From contig CM017556.1 of the NCBI GenBank assembly GCA_007844125.1, forward strand, positions 24,125,277-24,189,276: a stretch of DNA of 64,000 nt, written 5' to 3'. Made by a program: the position numbers and the translations under genes. Shown here one piece after another: positions 49,321 through 64,000 of the stretch; position 1 is the first letter of the stretch, and every line of letters starts with the position of its first letter. This stretch comes from Sinonovacula constricta. Its lineage: Eukaryota > Mollusca > Bivalvia > Cardiida > Solecurtidae. The notes under the pieces were generated by a model. That model worked only from the letters and a program-made list of their open reading frames with translations. It had not been told where the DNA came from and made no database searches.

Positions 49321-52300
49321 GTCAGACTACATTTTACCACTACTCAGTAAACATGTTTATCTACTGCAACTATTTAAAACCACCTGCTTTTAAGTTAAAT
49401 CAATTATGTAATCTTCAAATGGGACTTAGGATATATACAAATCCCCACATTATGTTTCAACAAAGACTATTGTTCGAATAAGTTATTTTCCTCGTATACT
49501 TCTTGATTTGAAGTGTTTTGAAACGATGATATTGTTTCATGGGAGTCAGTATGTCCTTAGATTCTATGTGTATGTTCTTTTAAGCTATTGACCAAAGTAC
49601 TACAGTATTTTAGACTCAAGACTGCATACATACGTCTGGTATGTCGCAGCCTACTACGTTTCTATAGAGAGATTGAACGGTAATTTGCCTCCCCTTACTC
49701 CAGTGACGTCATTCGTGGCAGACGATGATGGATTAAGTCAGGCCAATTCACGTTGCCATTAAACGTTTAAGTCTTCTATTCAAAGTGGCGAACTTAGTAA
49801 CTGCAACGTTTCCATTATCTGTTCCGCAATTAATTTTGCTACAAAATGAAAATTCTTTTCAGGGAAATAAATCTTATGAACTTCTTGTTGTTTCATTTAA
49901 TGCTTGGCCGCGCGTGTTTAGATTAAAGTGCATACAACAAATTCGATCTTATGACGTAGTGAATATTAATTGCATTAAAATATCTGTAATTCCTTAGTTT
50001 ACTTTAGTGAATGTAATGTTCTAATTAGGAGGGATCGAACCGTGTGCTTATAAAAAAAAAACTGTAAACAACATAACATGGTGGTACGAGTCAGAAAATT
50101 GTCAGTAAAGCATTAAAGTCTTCATAAGAAAAATCATCAACAAAGTATTGTGGTCAAAATGTCACCCAGGGTCTTGTTATAGTCTTAATTCCTAAAAGGA
50201 AGCCGGCGACGCTTAACGTACGAATTATAGTAACATTTTTATTGATAGCACTTAACCAAACGTTAATTACCTAGCCATCTTGTGTACAAGCTGATACGTG
50301 TTATTTTAGAAATACTGGGGGGCGGGGTATGGTGGGTGAGGAATATTCTTAATATTATCTTTATGATAGACATATATGAACTTAGGTGGCAATACATATA
50401 GTTAAAGATGGTTGCTAAATAAACAATGAACACAGATACATTTGTATGAACTTTTAGACTATTTATAAATACTGGAATGTATAGACACTGCGGACAAGCA
50501 CTACCTGATAAAAAATTTCGGCGTAGATATCCAGCCTCGTGTTCATTAACCTTCAAATGCTAACACAAGCTCAGCCTGGATACTATCAAAGCGGTTCTTA
50601 TTGGTGGAGTTTCCATATAACTTTATATATTTAATGAAACCAAGCAACGCATCACTTAATCCACGACAGTGTTTGAAATGTCTGCATATTGTGGGCTGCT
50701 ACCACTGTGGACTACCTTTAATTGCACGGCTCGGGAAAGCTGTGCCTCTTACGGAATGCATTTTTATAAGTACATAGTGTAGCGGACAATACCAGGAAGT
50801 CGTAGCTATCCTGTGAAATCGTTTTTTGAGAAATCAGAACCGGGTATTCCGTTTTTTAATAGTGTAGTTTGAAACAATAAAGTGTAGCTTGCAATAATGA
50901 AGTTTGCAAACATTTATAGGAATTTACATGTGTTTTGCGGGCTATGGTTTAACAAAACAAACTGAGTGTGCCGATGTTAACAATGCAGCTTGTAATTAAA
51001 GATGTAGCAGACAAGAAAGAAAAAGAAAAGTAGCAGACTGTCTAGTTCCTATCCGAGTTACGGTTCGTTACTATCAATTATTTATGTTATTAATTTACAG
51101 TTTGAGATTGTGTTTAAGTTTCCAAAGCAGTCATACTCTTGTTTCTCGTGCATGCTCTCAGCGACGGCTTGCATATCTCACAACAGTGTTTTTTCTTGTT
51201 TTCTATGAAGTACAATAACAGGCAAGGAATTAATCGCCATTTGCTGCCACTACTGTCCCATACTCTGGAAGCACGGTGTTTTGTCCTAGCTTAATTAATA
51301 TGAGTTTAACCTTGTTGAGTTATAAAAGGTATATACAATAAATTTACATTAATTATTTTGCATAATATTAATTTTAATTATAATTATTTTTGAAACGACA
51401 CGTTATCAACTAGTAATGTTTGAAGGTGCGTTTTGCAAAGACATTCAACTACTTTTTATTAAGAACCTAGCAGACTATACAACGTTTTTTATGTTTATTT
51501 ATTTTTACCAGTGTAATTAAGTTGGGTATGAATGGTATTAAAACGTTGTTATATATTTTAAACATAGTGTAAGAAAATATATAATCTTTTGGAATTGTAT
51601 TTCTTTAAATATATTTCTTCCTTTAAATAAACATTCAATAAATCTGTTGCCTTATCAACGCCGCATGTCTTTTTAGAAGGCATTTCTTTCCATTCTTCTG
51701 TCAAACTTCACCAATCTGTCATTCGTACGGAAAATATGACGTTTAACTTACAGTCGTTCTTAGCAGCAAAGAATATGAAATTCTCAATAGGATATAAGAT
51801 CAGTACTTAACATGTGTTTGGAGGAGAAATATAAAATACACATTGTATGTTTTTATTCAAACACATTATTGTTAAAGTTTGATTTAAGTGACAGATTTTA
51901 ATTGTAACATGATTTAAAGAGTGCATAACCATTAATAGAAGATTTAAAAGCAGTGATTTATGTCCAAGTTAAAAAAAACTGAATACATCATATTTGTACA
52001 ACGTTGTGTTTTACAGATGCCATCTTTAACTCATTAATATAAATATTACAATGGTGTTCGACAAATTTTAAAGATGATGTCTTTCAGTTTTCAAATCATC
52101 AATCCAAAATGTCAACAGCGCTATCTGATTTTGTAACATTCTTCGCTACAATGGTAGGCACCCTATCCTTAACCATGCAAGGGATCACTGAGTGTATTTA
52201 AAAACAGAACACCTTCCCTCAAGGGCAGGTAAGTTAATGAAGTAGCCAAGTGAGCTGAACTGAATATCTCAACTAATCCCGAGCGGTGTGGTTAGCTGTA

Positions 52301-52830
52301 TATCATCGTCTCAAAGAGGCTTCAAGATAATCGAGCAAGATCTCGTCGGTTACCTGAGTTTCAAGTAGCAATATATAGAGATCTATAACAGCTTAAAACA
52401 ATTTATGACCCCATTCTTACGTGGGCATACATCCTAATAAACTGACAAAAACATCCTATAAAAACCTGCTTAAGATGTGCGTTGGATACATGTTGGTAAA
52501 TTGTTATATTCGCGGGATATAGACTTCCAAAAATTATTCACACGGGTTTCCCAATTGCTAACATGAGAATGGTATGTGACTAAAAATCCACAGGTGTTTT
52601 AACAGATTGCTGGTTATAATTTGTAAACGCAACAAAAGGTTTTACGTTTATGACAAAGACTTATATATTGATAAATCATATTGTTGGCACGAATGGTGAT
52701 TCGTTTCACAATCATATGTGTAAAGTGTATGATAGAAATTTACCAAATAAAACAAAGTATTCGTGGGAATATACATGATAGCTTGGCTAATAACAAACGA
52801 ATGACAACTTATTTTTTGTGCTATATACAG
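49321..52830. other. Region upstream of the 261-codon ORF
   Basis: A second full CRE palindrome lies at 49704-49711. No exon with a clear protein signature was found, although 5' exons of the plus-strand gene may lie here. Confidence 0.4.
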
Positions 52831-53915
52831 TGTTTAAAAAATGAAAAACGCTAGTGCAGCAACGGATACGATCGATACGGAAAGGGAAGAGAGGAAGTTG
52901 GTGACGGAATCCCTCCTTTTACCATCTACCTCTATTGGGCGTATAACCTCTGCGACCATCTGTGAGCGGTCTAACGTGTGGGCAGAACACCGATTGGCGG
53001 AGAGGAAACACAATCTGGACAGTCAGCTGTATAAATCAGTCATCAAGATGAACGTCGATAAGCTGGAAGTCGTCGAAGAACTTGCTAAGTTGAAGAAAAG
53101 TGCGTCGACTGGGTCCATAGAAACTTTGTTAAGGGGAAAGCAACAACGAGAGGCTTTAGCAACATTAGCCAAGGGTAGCCCACTTATGTCAAACTCTCCA
53201 ACATCCTTTCAGAATAAAGGGAAAACACGAAGTAAGTTGAGTAAAGCAGGCGCAAAGCCTGGCATTAGTAAACAGGCTAAATGTTCTGTCAAAATAACCA
53301 TCGGCAGTGATTTTAGTTCATCTGACGCGAGCGAAGATGAATCCAGTAAATATACTCACCGATCGGTTGATAAACACAATGATTTACATGCTGAAAACAA
53401 ACAGTGTCGTTCAGCACATGATACGATCAACAGTTTAGGCGGCCTGTGTAAAGTGACCGAACACGGTGCCGCTCGGCCACCGTCGTCAACTGCAAAAATC
53501 CTAAGTGTGACGTCATGCAGCATAGGCAGAGATTGTAGCAATAACAGGGCACAGATTCAGAAATTCGAAAACGCAACTCGGAGATATGCACAGATGTCGA
53601 CGAAAAAGTCAAATCAGCCAAAATAGCACCAGAGATATTGTATGCTCTCTACTGAAACACTGAGCCGCTTTCAGCAAAACTTGCCAACTGCATCCAAGCT
53701 TACGGTTGTGTAGGTTGTGTAGACTGACAACATACAGGAAAACATATTAGTTGTATTATAAAATAGCATATATTCAATCATTACATACAATCGTCATTTA
53801 ATTTATGTTTGTATTCACAATAGTTTGGTGTTCTCCTTCCGTAATGTAGTCACATTGGCTTGCTATATGTTAAATTTAAGTGTAAAACAATCAAATAAAA
53901 TGTCTTTTCATGTAC
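52831..53915 (+). CDS. Unrecognised gene, probable last exon (261 codons at 52841-53626)
   Basis: The ATG at 52841 has A at -3 and follows a splice-acceptor-like tatatacag ending at 52830. The TAG stop is at 53624-53626 and an AATAAA signal at 53894-53899, so the transcript should end near 53915. The product is Ser/Lys/Thr-rich and has no Cys pattern, signal peptide or membrane segment. Residues ~45-90 (from SNVWAEHRLAERKHNLDSQL on) look helical and possibly coiled. An acidic Ser patch (SSSDASEDESS) lies mid-way, a possible CK2-type target. I do not recognise the family. If the acceptor is real, one or more 5' exons lie upstream and were not found. Confidence 0.6.
53894..53899 (+). terminator. 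Polyadenylation signal AATAAA
   Basis: Canonical AATAAA, 268 nt after the stop of the 261-codon ORF, followed by a T-rich stretch. Confidence 0.55.
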
Positions 53916-53919
53916 GATA

Positions 53920-54985
53920 TATAACCCCTTAAATAAGCTCACATAGATTTAAATATCGGAGAATTTAAGCGTTAATTTGTTTTGAAACATTAATTGTGTA
54001 TTACGGCATATCCACCGCTTTATTAACTGACCTGTCTACACTCGGGCTGGAAAAATACAGCTGTCCGAGTGGCTAAGAAGCTTGTGTATCAAATACACGA
54101 AGAACAATAAGATATTGCTTGTATGTTATATATTGCCATATCTCTATATATTCGTTTATTTGGTTTAAATAAACGTACTTAACAATTGGTATTGTGTAAT
54201 TGATTACATATTCTTTCAAATTGTTTATGATAAATACGTCGCCAATAAAGTAACATATCAAATAACATAAAATTTCTTAAATGTTGTCGGTTGTTTGTTG
54301 TTGTTGTTGTTGTTTTTTCAAATTATTTTTGGTTCAGTTAGATAAAGAACAATTTCGAAAATATATTATTTGGTTTGGATTTTTATATTTTAGCACTTGC
54401 TAATCGTTTAAAAGCTTTTTGGAAACCGAATAAGCGAACAGAATATCATTGCAAGTTATTGCATTTTTTCAGTATTTTACATGTATAAACATTGAAATTG
54501 ATATGTTAATTTTAGATCTATCTGCTGTTGCTTCTAAAATTATCATAATTTAGTTTTAATATTATAATAAGCCCTTAGCTGGCATCTTAAAATTTTGCCA
54601 TTGTATCTACCCGTGTTTATATCTATATAGTAGGTTTTTCATTTTCATTTTTCATAATTTCTAATTATATGGGTTTTTTAAGTTTACAATAACCAGAATA
54701 TAGCTTATCATAAATACCATTTAAAATAAAACAAAATATGTAATTATACTAATTTTAGGGTGGCAATGATGTATCATAAATACTGATAAGTATATTCGAA
54801 CCAAATGAGATGCGTACTTATAAATACATAATTAAGTTTGGTAAACTTGAAGCAAGTATTTTGTAACATTTTTACAAATTCAGTATCCGACAGTTTGGTC
54901 ACATTTCTTTTCTGTCATACAACCAACTGAATTATAGTTGCCTAAAATGATCCCGGGAAATGTTATTAACCTATATGTAGGCCCC
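53920..54985. other. Intergenic, nothing recognised
   Basis: AT-rich. A (TTG)n tract lies at 54293-54314. A short GTCCGAGTGGCTAAGAAG at 54063 looks like a tRNA-Ser-type A box, but no tRNA follows. Confidence 0.5.
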
Positions 54986-54989
54986 GCAT

Positions 54990-55290
54990 TTATGTGAAAA
55001 GTGAAGCATTACACCCTATCCGACACTACAAACATGAATTTTCTATCTGAGCCATGCTGCACAGTTTTTAAACTAAGATGATGACGTTACCCATACTTTT
55101 GAGATCACTTTAGATAATCATCCCCGAAATCCGCGCTGACGTCGTTATCTATTTTCAGAAGAAATCACAGCGTGTTTATTTATAGACTAGAAAGAATAAA
55201 CATACAGAGCGATTTCTTTCATGATTTATACTGTATTATAATTGATGTATTGTTTTAAATTGTGTTCTAAACCACATTTAAAAGATCTTA
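54990..55290 (+). repeat. Dispersed repeat R1, copy 3
   Basis: Shares TCTATCTGAGCCATGCTGCA, GAGATCACTT and TGACGTCGTTATCTATTTT with copies 1 and 2, more diverged. The E-box position has changed; the CRE-like site (55137-55144) remains. Confidence 0.7.
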
Positions 55291-55375
55291 AATAAAAAGA
55301 ACAGTGTTGAATAATACAACTATTCCATAAGTACACGTACGTTTCTGATCAATTTGACGACACCTATACGTGCTA

Positions 55376-55409
55376 TTTTTTTTATTTATTTATTTTTTTT
55401 TTTTTTATT

Positions 55410-55445
<36 letters not shown>
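55376..55445. repeat. Poly-T tract
   Basis: About 70 bp almost entirely T, with a few A. It could be the A-tail of an old minus-strand retroposon, but no body is recognised next to it. Confidence 0.85.
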
Positions 55446-55446
<1 letters not shown>

Positions 55447-55805
55447 CAGAGGCGGGCTTCTTATTTTAATATCCCTATTTAAATTATTAAACGAGTGCGA
55501 CAACTATTATTCCTTTTATGAAACTTATTTACTGCATATATTTTCATAACAAAACACTAGTCTAGATTGTGTCGCAACATCTTCCAAATTATTTAGCTCT
55601 CGAATTAAAGGCCAGTGTCTAATATTCATTCTATTTTACTCGGTATTATTTAAATACATATATGTAACACTCAAACTCGGTAATATTTAAATACATCATC
55701 TAAACACTCGATCTCATACTACATTGTCAGTCTAGAGGCTTAAATTATACTTGATGTTAACAATTCCAGTTAACAATACACTTTTTTGCGAAAGAGATAC
55801 TCTTA

Positions 55806-55995
55806 ATGCAGCTTACAGAATGGGCACATTTTAACCGGCTAACCATCGCGTGATGCAGCTTATAAAATGGTCACGCATAACCGGATAGCTGCAAGGTAAT
55901 ACTATACAGCAAATAGAATGACACGCTTAACCGGCGAACCATCGCGTGATACAGCATAGAATTGGGCATACCGTAACCGAAGTATCGTTATGTAA
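55806..55995. repeat. About 48-bp tandem repeat, four units
   Basis: Units carry GCAGCTTA(C/T)A, AATGG(G/T)CAC, TAACCGG and AACCATCGCGTGAT. Richer in GC than its surroundings. Confidence 0.75.
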
Positions 55996-55999
55996 TATA

Positions 56000-57590
56000 T
56001 TGTTGCGCCTCGGTATAGTTGGCTAAACGTGTAATTGTTGTTACTTGGGGAATAGTTTGAGTTTATTAAAAACAAACATTTTTACACAGACTTCCCATAT
56101 TAAATTAACCAAAGAATTTTAATTGGAATTAAATAAATGGAGAAAATACAAAATCAAGTTAAAACAATATTTTATTTTAACTCTTGTTCTCTTTAATTAA
56201 GCAATAATACAATATAATTAAATAACCTTAAACAATGGCGCGGCGGATATCCTAAATGCCAAGTTTTAACAACCGCAACGAGGTCAGTGTCGATAGAAAG
56301 AATACTAAAAACAATTTACAATAAAAGAGAATCTTAATAAATAAAATAGATCTACACCATTAAGGAAATCAGTTTAAGAAAATTAACCTGAAGTTCGACC
56401 TAAGACACAAGCTATGAGTGACAAAATTCTTGTTAAAATATATATATATATATATATAAACGCACGTAATGAATGGGTCTATATTAGGCCTACTTATTGC
56501 AATCGTTAATAAACTTTCATCGTTAAAAAGAAGTTAACAAAATATGAAACCTAACAAAAAATAAGGATGTTAAAAAACCTAGCGACAGCTAAAATGGATC
56601 AAGATCCGCGCCTTTCATAGCTCTACAAATATAAACATTAAACATCATTCTCTAACAAAAGCCTCCCACAGGAGTCAAACAAAATAAGTTAGACTTACAC
56701 AAATCCAACAATATAATAAAATTATGTTTAACATATCATATATTTATTACAAGTTACTTGCACAACATTATAACATCCTAACTACACGATAAAATAGTTT
56801 ACCTAATACCAACATAATAGAAAATACCCGAAAAATATAAATCTCGCATTTTCCCACATGACCCTTCTAACACTTAAGTTTGTAAGAAAATCAGTGACGT
56901 CGTACAACTATGACGCCATTCAACATCAACAAAGTACAAAAAAAAAAAAACAAATATGGCGGAATCATAACATTACAACGAAATGTGATCTACTGTTTCA
57001 CATAACAAATAACTGAATAATACGGATGACAAAATGGATTTACATGGATTTTTGGATATTAACAATTCTGGCCAAGTAACACACGTATATGTATGCAGTG
57101 GTAGCGGAATCTTTACCGTGGGTTCGGACGCGGACAGTAACCAAAATAAGTAGATAACTCGGATCGAAGTGCAATCATGCAATCCAGACACAAATACAAT
57201 GATATCGCATTCGACAGTTATACATACTTTATACGTCATCGAAATGCTGTTTATTGGTGTCCTATATCTATGTGAAAATTTTTCAATGAGAACAATTATA
57301 TCTGCAGTGAATTAATGCTTATTTGCATAGAAATTTGTCCAAAAACTCCATAAATAAACTTTTTTGAAATCTTGTACCATTGTATTTTTTCCGATACACA
57401 AAAAGTCGTGTCTGGGATTAAAAAAAAAGGTGAAAATGCAAAAAGTGCACGGTAAAAATTTGTTTAAATGTGTATTTTAATTAGACAATGCAAATACATC
57501 ACAAATATTGCAAGTTTTAGTAAGTATGAAATTTTTCCAATCAGGGGAAGACTTCCTTAAACTTTAAAATAACCGATTGACGAAATCATA
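56000..57590. other. Intergenic, nothing recognised
   Basis: AT-rich, with an (AT)n tract at 56437-56458. No gene signature on either strand. Confidence 0.5.
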
Positions 57591-57595
57591 GTTAA

Positions 57596-58185
57596 GGTTC
57601 TCCCTTGATAATTTTCAAGGGACATCCTTGATTACTTACAAGGTGCATCATTAATAACTTATGAGGCACATCCTTGATAACTCACAAGGGACATCCTCTA
57701 TAGCTTACAAGGCATATCCTTGGATAACTTGCAAGGTACATCCTTGATAACATACAAGGTACATCCTTTAATAACTTACAAGGCACATCCTTGGATAACT
57801 TACAAGGTACATTCTTTAATAACTTACAAGACGCATCCTTGAATAACTTACAAGGTACATCCTTGGATAACTTGCAAGGTACATCCTTGATAACATACAA
57901 GGTACATTCGTGATAACTTACAAGGTACATCCTTGATAACTTACAAGGTACATCCTTGGATAACTTACAAGGTACATCCTTGATAACTTACAAGGTAAAT
58001 CCTTGATAAATTACAAGGCACATCCTTGGATAACTGACATCCTACACCCTTGGATAACTTATAAGGTTCATCCTTGGATAACTTACAAGGCACATCCTTG
58101 ATAACTTACAAGGTACATCCTTGGATAACTTACAAGGCACATCCTTGATAACTTACAAGGTACTTGGGTAAATTACAAAGTATGC
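57596..58185. repeat. 23/24-bp minisatellite, about 24 units
   Basis: Units GATAACTTACAAGGTACATC then CTT(G), of 23 or 24 bp. Diverged at both edges. Minus-strand open frames here are by-products of the array. Confidence 0.92.
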
Positions 58186-58821
58186 TTAGAAACAACCGAC
58201 TTGCGAAATTATAAGCCAATGTTTACCCTTGATGTACATCCTTGGATAAAGACTGTACAGTAAAGGATAATTCAGTCTTGTCATATCTGCACAATCTGTC
58301 CTACTTTAAATAAACGATTGACAACATTATAAGCAATAGTTGTATACTGAAATATTGATTGTTGGGGGACCTGCACAAATTTTCAAGCTTTAAAACATTA
58401 ATATGACTAAAATTTCAACAAAAATACCTACCTACAACTTATGAAAGAATGAAACATATTGCAAAGTGATATTGAACATTATGTACAGGAAAGTTAAGTC
58501 ACATAGCTATGTATTCATTCGCTCTATTCATTGCTCCAATCATTCTGTTCTCTCTTTCCATTTTATGTCGACAACTGTACTTACTATCTATCTTTGACAT
58601 CTATTTAACAACATTGATAGAAGGCCAGCCAAGGAAAATTTAAAAAATCAAGCTAATTTAGTTTATAAATAGACGATAAGATTGAACTATCTTATCATAT
58701 ATGTAAAATGGCCAGGCCCTGGAGGACAGTCATACATGATTTAAACAGTGTTTATTCTCTTTCCCTACTGAAGTTTCTAATGAAATTTGATCTAATTAAG
58801 AACAATTTATGAGGAGATATC

Positions 58822-58995
58822 TAAAGAGTAAGACAAGACTCCGTACGTGTAAGGACGGACATTTGCTCAAGTGAGCTAAAAAGAATAAGACAAGACTCCG
58901 TAAGAGTAAAAACGGACATATGCTCAGGTGAGCTAATAGGAATAAGACAAGACTCCGTGCGTGTAAGGACGGATATACGCTCAAATGAGCTAAAA
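58822..58995 (+). repeat. About 60-bp tandem repeat, three units
   Basis: Units contain AAGACAAGACTCCGT, GTAAGGACGGA and GCTCAAGTGAGCTAA. The last part is the tail hairpin motif of the ~147-bp-unit elements (GCTCAGGTGAGCTAAAA). Confidence 0.8.
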
Positions 58996-58999
58996 ATGC

Positions 59000-62204
<3,205 letters not shown>

Positions 62205-62210
62205 TTTATT
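62205..62210 (-). terminator. Polyadenylation signal of the LRR gene
   Basis: AATAAA on the minus strand, 36 nt beyond the stop codon. The spacing suggests a very short 3' UTR. Confidence 0.45.
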
Positions 62211-62245
62211 CCACTTTACTACATGTATATCAATGTCCAGGATAT

Positions 62246-64000
62246 CTAGCTGTTTGGAAACAGGAAACATGTATCCCCCTTATGTTCTACGCAGTAAAGT
62301 TTCGTTACCTTTTTAGCATCAGTATGCTTCATGTTGGATACACTTTCCATCAGAGAAACTAATCCTCGGTGGTCTGACATTTTAATGCTTCTGAGGTCGA
62401 GCGACTTTGTGACATGGCTCACAGTAAGCTTTCTGATAGATATGTCCTCCAGTGTAATAGCTGACAGTTCAGTGTGCTTTGACAAATCTACATCCAGGAA
62501 ACATTGCTCATTATTTGCATGTTCTGTGCAGTAAATTGCATATATTTCTAAAAATCTGAGTGTTTTCATGTTTGATAACCTTTCCATCAGAGAAAAGATC
62601 TTCATGTGTTTTAAAAAATTAATCTTATGAAGGATAAGACACTTGGTGACTGGGCTCGCATACAGCTCCCTGACAGATACGTTCTTCAGTTTAATAGTTG
62701 ACAGTTCAGTGAGCTCTGACAAATCTACTTTGAGCAGGCATTGAGCATTGGCTAAATGCTCTGTGCAGTTAATAGCATCTATATCTAAATCACTTAATGA
62801 TGTCATGCTGGACACGAGTTCCATCAGAGAAACTATCTCCCTGTGCTCTGAAAATTTAATCCTTTTCAAAGTGAGCGACTTTGTGACATGGCTCACACAC
62901 AGCTTTCTGACAGATATGTCCTCCAATTTAAGAGTTGCCAGTTTAGTGTGCTTTGATAAATCTACATCTAGGAAACATTGCTCCTTGTTTGCATGCTCTG
63001 TGCAGAAAATTGAATATATTTCTAAAAAATTAAGTGTTTTCATGTTGGAAAACCTTTTCATCAGAGAAACGATCTTTTTGTGCTTTGAAAATTTAATATT
63101 GTGAAGGATGAGCCACATGGTGTCTGGGTTCACACACAGCTCCTTGACAGATATGTTCTCCAGTTTAACAGCTGAAAGCTCAGCGAGATTTGACAAATCT
63201 ACATCCAGGATACATTGTTCGTTAGTTGCATGCTCTGTGCAGTTAATAGTATCTATATCTAAATCGCACAATTGTGTCATGTTGAACACGCGTTCCAGCA
63301 GAGAAACTATTTTGCTGTGCTCTGACATTTTAATCCTTTTGAAGGTAAGCGAATTTGTGACATGGCTCAGACACAGCTCTCGGACAGATATTTTCTCCAG
63401 TTTAGTAGTTGAAAGTTTAGTGAGGTTTGACAAATCTACATCCAGGAAACAATGTTCATTACTTGGGTGTTCTGAGCAGTAAATAGAACATATATCCAAA
63501 ATACTGAGTGTGTCCATGTTGGATAAACTTTTCATTAGAGAAACTATCCCCTTGTGATCTGACAATTTAATATCATGCAGAAAGAGCAACATGGTGACTG
63601 GGCTCACACACAACTGCCTGGCAGATATGGTCTCCAGTTTAATAGTTGACAGTTCAGTGAGCTTCGAAAGATCTACATCCAGGAGACACTGTTCGTTAGT
63701 TGCATGATCTGTGCAACTAATATCATCGATATTTAACTCACTTAATATTGTCATGTTAGACACACTTTTCATCAGCGAAACTATCTCCCTGTGCTCTGAA
63801 AATGTAATCCTTTTGAGCGTAAGCGACTTTGTGACATGGCTCACAGTAAGCTTTCTGACAGATATGTCCTCCAGTGTAACCGTTGATAGTTCAGTGAGCT
63901 TTGACAAATCTACATCTAGGAAACATAGCTCATTATTTACATGCTCTGTGCAGTTAATATCAACTATATTTAAATAATTTAATGCTGTCATGCTGGATAC
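62246..64000 (-). CDS. Leucine-rich-repeat protein, C-terminal part, probably NLR-like receptor
   Basis: 584 codons open to the right edge; the stop is at 62246-62248. The sequence is about seven units of ~79 residues. Each has a conserved core C-[ST]-[ED]-H, N-E-x-C, LDVDLSKLTELS, ISVR-x-L, SEH-x-x-I-V-S-L-M, and Leu/Ile spacing typical of LRR strands and helices. Units alternate in two types, so the true repeat is a pair of 158 residues (474 bp). The pattern resembles the C-terminal repeats of large NACHT/NLR-type families in bivalves, as I remember them. The N-terminal domain lies off the right edge, so receptor class is inferred. The open frames on the plus strand here are mirror artefacts of the repeats. 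There is no stop or frameshift in the visible part. Confidence 0.75.
   Translation of the reverse strand, partial: VSSMTALNYLNIVDINCTEHVNNELCFLDVDLSKLTELSTVTLEDISVRKLTVSHVTKSLTLKRITFSEHREIVSLMKSVSNMTILSELNIDDISCTDHATNEQCLLDVDLSKLTELSTIKLETISARQLCVSPVTMLLFLHDIKLSDHKGIVSLMKSLSNMDTLSILDICSIYCSEHPSNEHCFLDVDLSNLTKLSTTKLEKISVRELCLSHVTNSLTFKRIKMSEHSKIVSLLERVFNMTQLCDLDIDTINCTEHATNEQCILDVDLSNLAELSAVKLENISVKELCVNPDTMWLILHNIKFSKHKKIVSLMKRFSNMKTLNFLEIYSIFCTEHANKEQCFLDVDLSKHTKLATLKLEDISVRKLCVSHVTKSLTLKRIKFSEHREIVSLMELVSSMTSLSDLDIDAINCTEHLANAQCLLKVDLSELTELSTIKLKNVSVRELYASPVTKCLILHKINFLKHMKIFSLMERLSNMKTLRFLEIYAIYCTEHANNEQCFLDVDLSKHTELSAITLEDISIRKLTVSHVTKSLDLRSIKMSDHRGLVSLMESVSNMKHTDAKKVTKLYCVEHKGDTCFLFPNS

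Noticed and set aside
54058..54120. A tRNA-Ser-like sequence (GTCCGAGTGGCTAAGAAG)
   Set aside because: No matching T-arm or acceptor stem follows; probably chance or a very old SINE piece.
62331..63977. Four plus-strand frames of 67-124 codons opposite the LRR gene
   Set aside because: They repeat with the same 237/474-bp period and are the antisense of the LRR units, which have clear LRR spacing on the minus strand.

Overview
The window looks like animal nuclear DNA, most likely from a bivalve mollusc. It is AT-rich, its genes have short GT-AG exons, and its introns hold tRNA-derived SINEs, decayed LINEs, a MULE-type DNA transposon and long elements built from ~147-bp tandem units of a kind common in bivalves. 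The bivalve assignment rests on remembered repeat and gene families, not on a search. No bacterial, plasmid or CRISPR features are present.

From 1.8 to 37.5 kb (minus strand) lies most of an intersectin gene, the EH/SH3 scaffold of clathrin-mediated endocytosis. I could place 25 coding exons by splice sites, and reading phase is kept at every junction. The order is start codon, EH1, Pro/Met-rich linker, EH2, coiled coil, an aromatic-motif linker, SH3A, SH3B, SH3C, then a 516-codon exon rich in Asp-Pro-Phe (DPF) motifs, then the exon leading to SH3D. The remaining SH3 domains, and any DH-PH-C2 region, lie off the left edge. The DPF exon is the main novelty: it has phase 0 at both ends and would add an AP-2-binding-type arm to the scaffold. 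The introns hold many SINEs, a 57-bp palindromic minisatellite, a 73/146-bp array, ~147-bp-unit elements and degenerate tandem copies of the ends of at least two coiled-coil exons.

From 39.2 to 42.7 kb sits a 3.57-kb MULE-type transposon with ~355-bp terminal inverted repeats and a damaged transposase gene. It lies about 70 bp from a GC-richer patch with a perfect ETS site, which may be the intersectin promoter. From 43 to 49 kb the DNA is mainly repeats: a family carrying E-box and CRE-like motifs, a SINE, a MITE-like inverted repeat and a decayed LINE reverse transcriptase. GC-richer patches with full CRE palindromes and NRF1-like motifs occur near 48.2-49.7 kb.

At 52.8-53.9 kb (plus strand) a 261-codon ORF with an upstream splice acceptor and a polyadenylation signal looks like the last exon of an unrecognised gene. 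From 54 to 62 kb I see only repeats and unassigned DNA. From 62.2 kb to the right edge (minus strand) is the 3' end of a leucine-rich-repeat gene made of ~79-residue units arranged in 158-residue pairs. It resembles the C-terminal repeats of the expanded NACHT/NLR-like receptors of bivalves.
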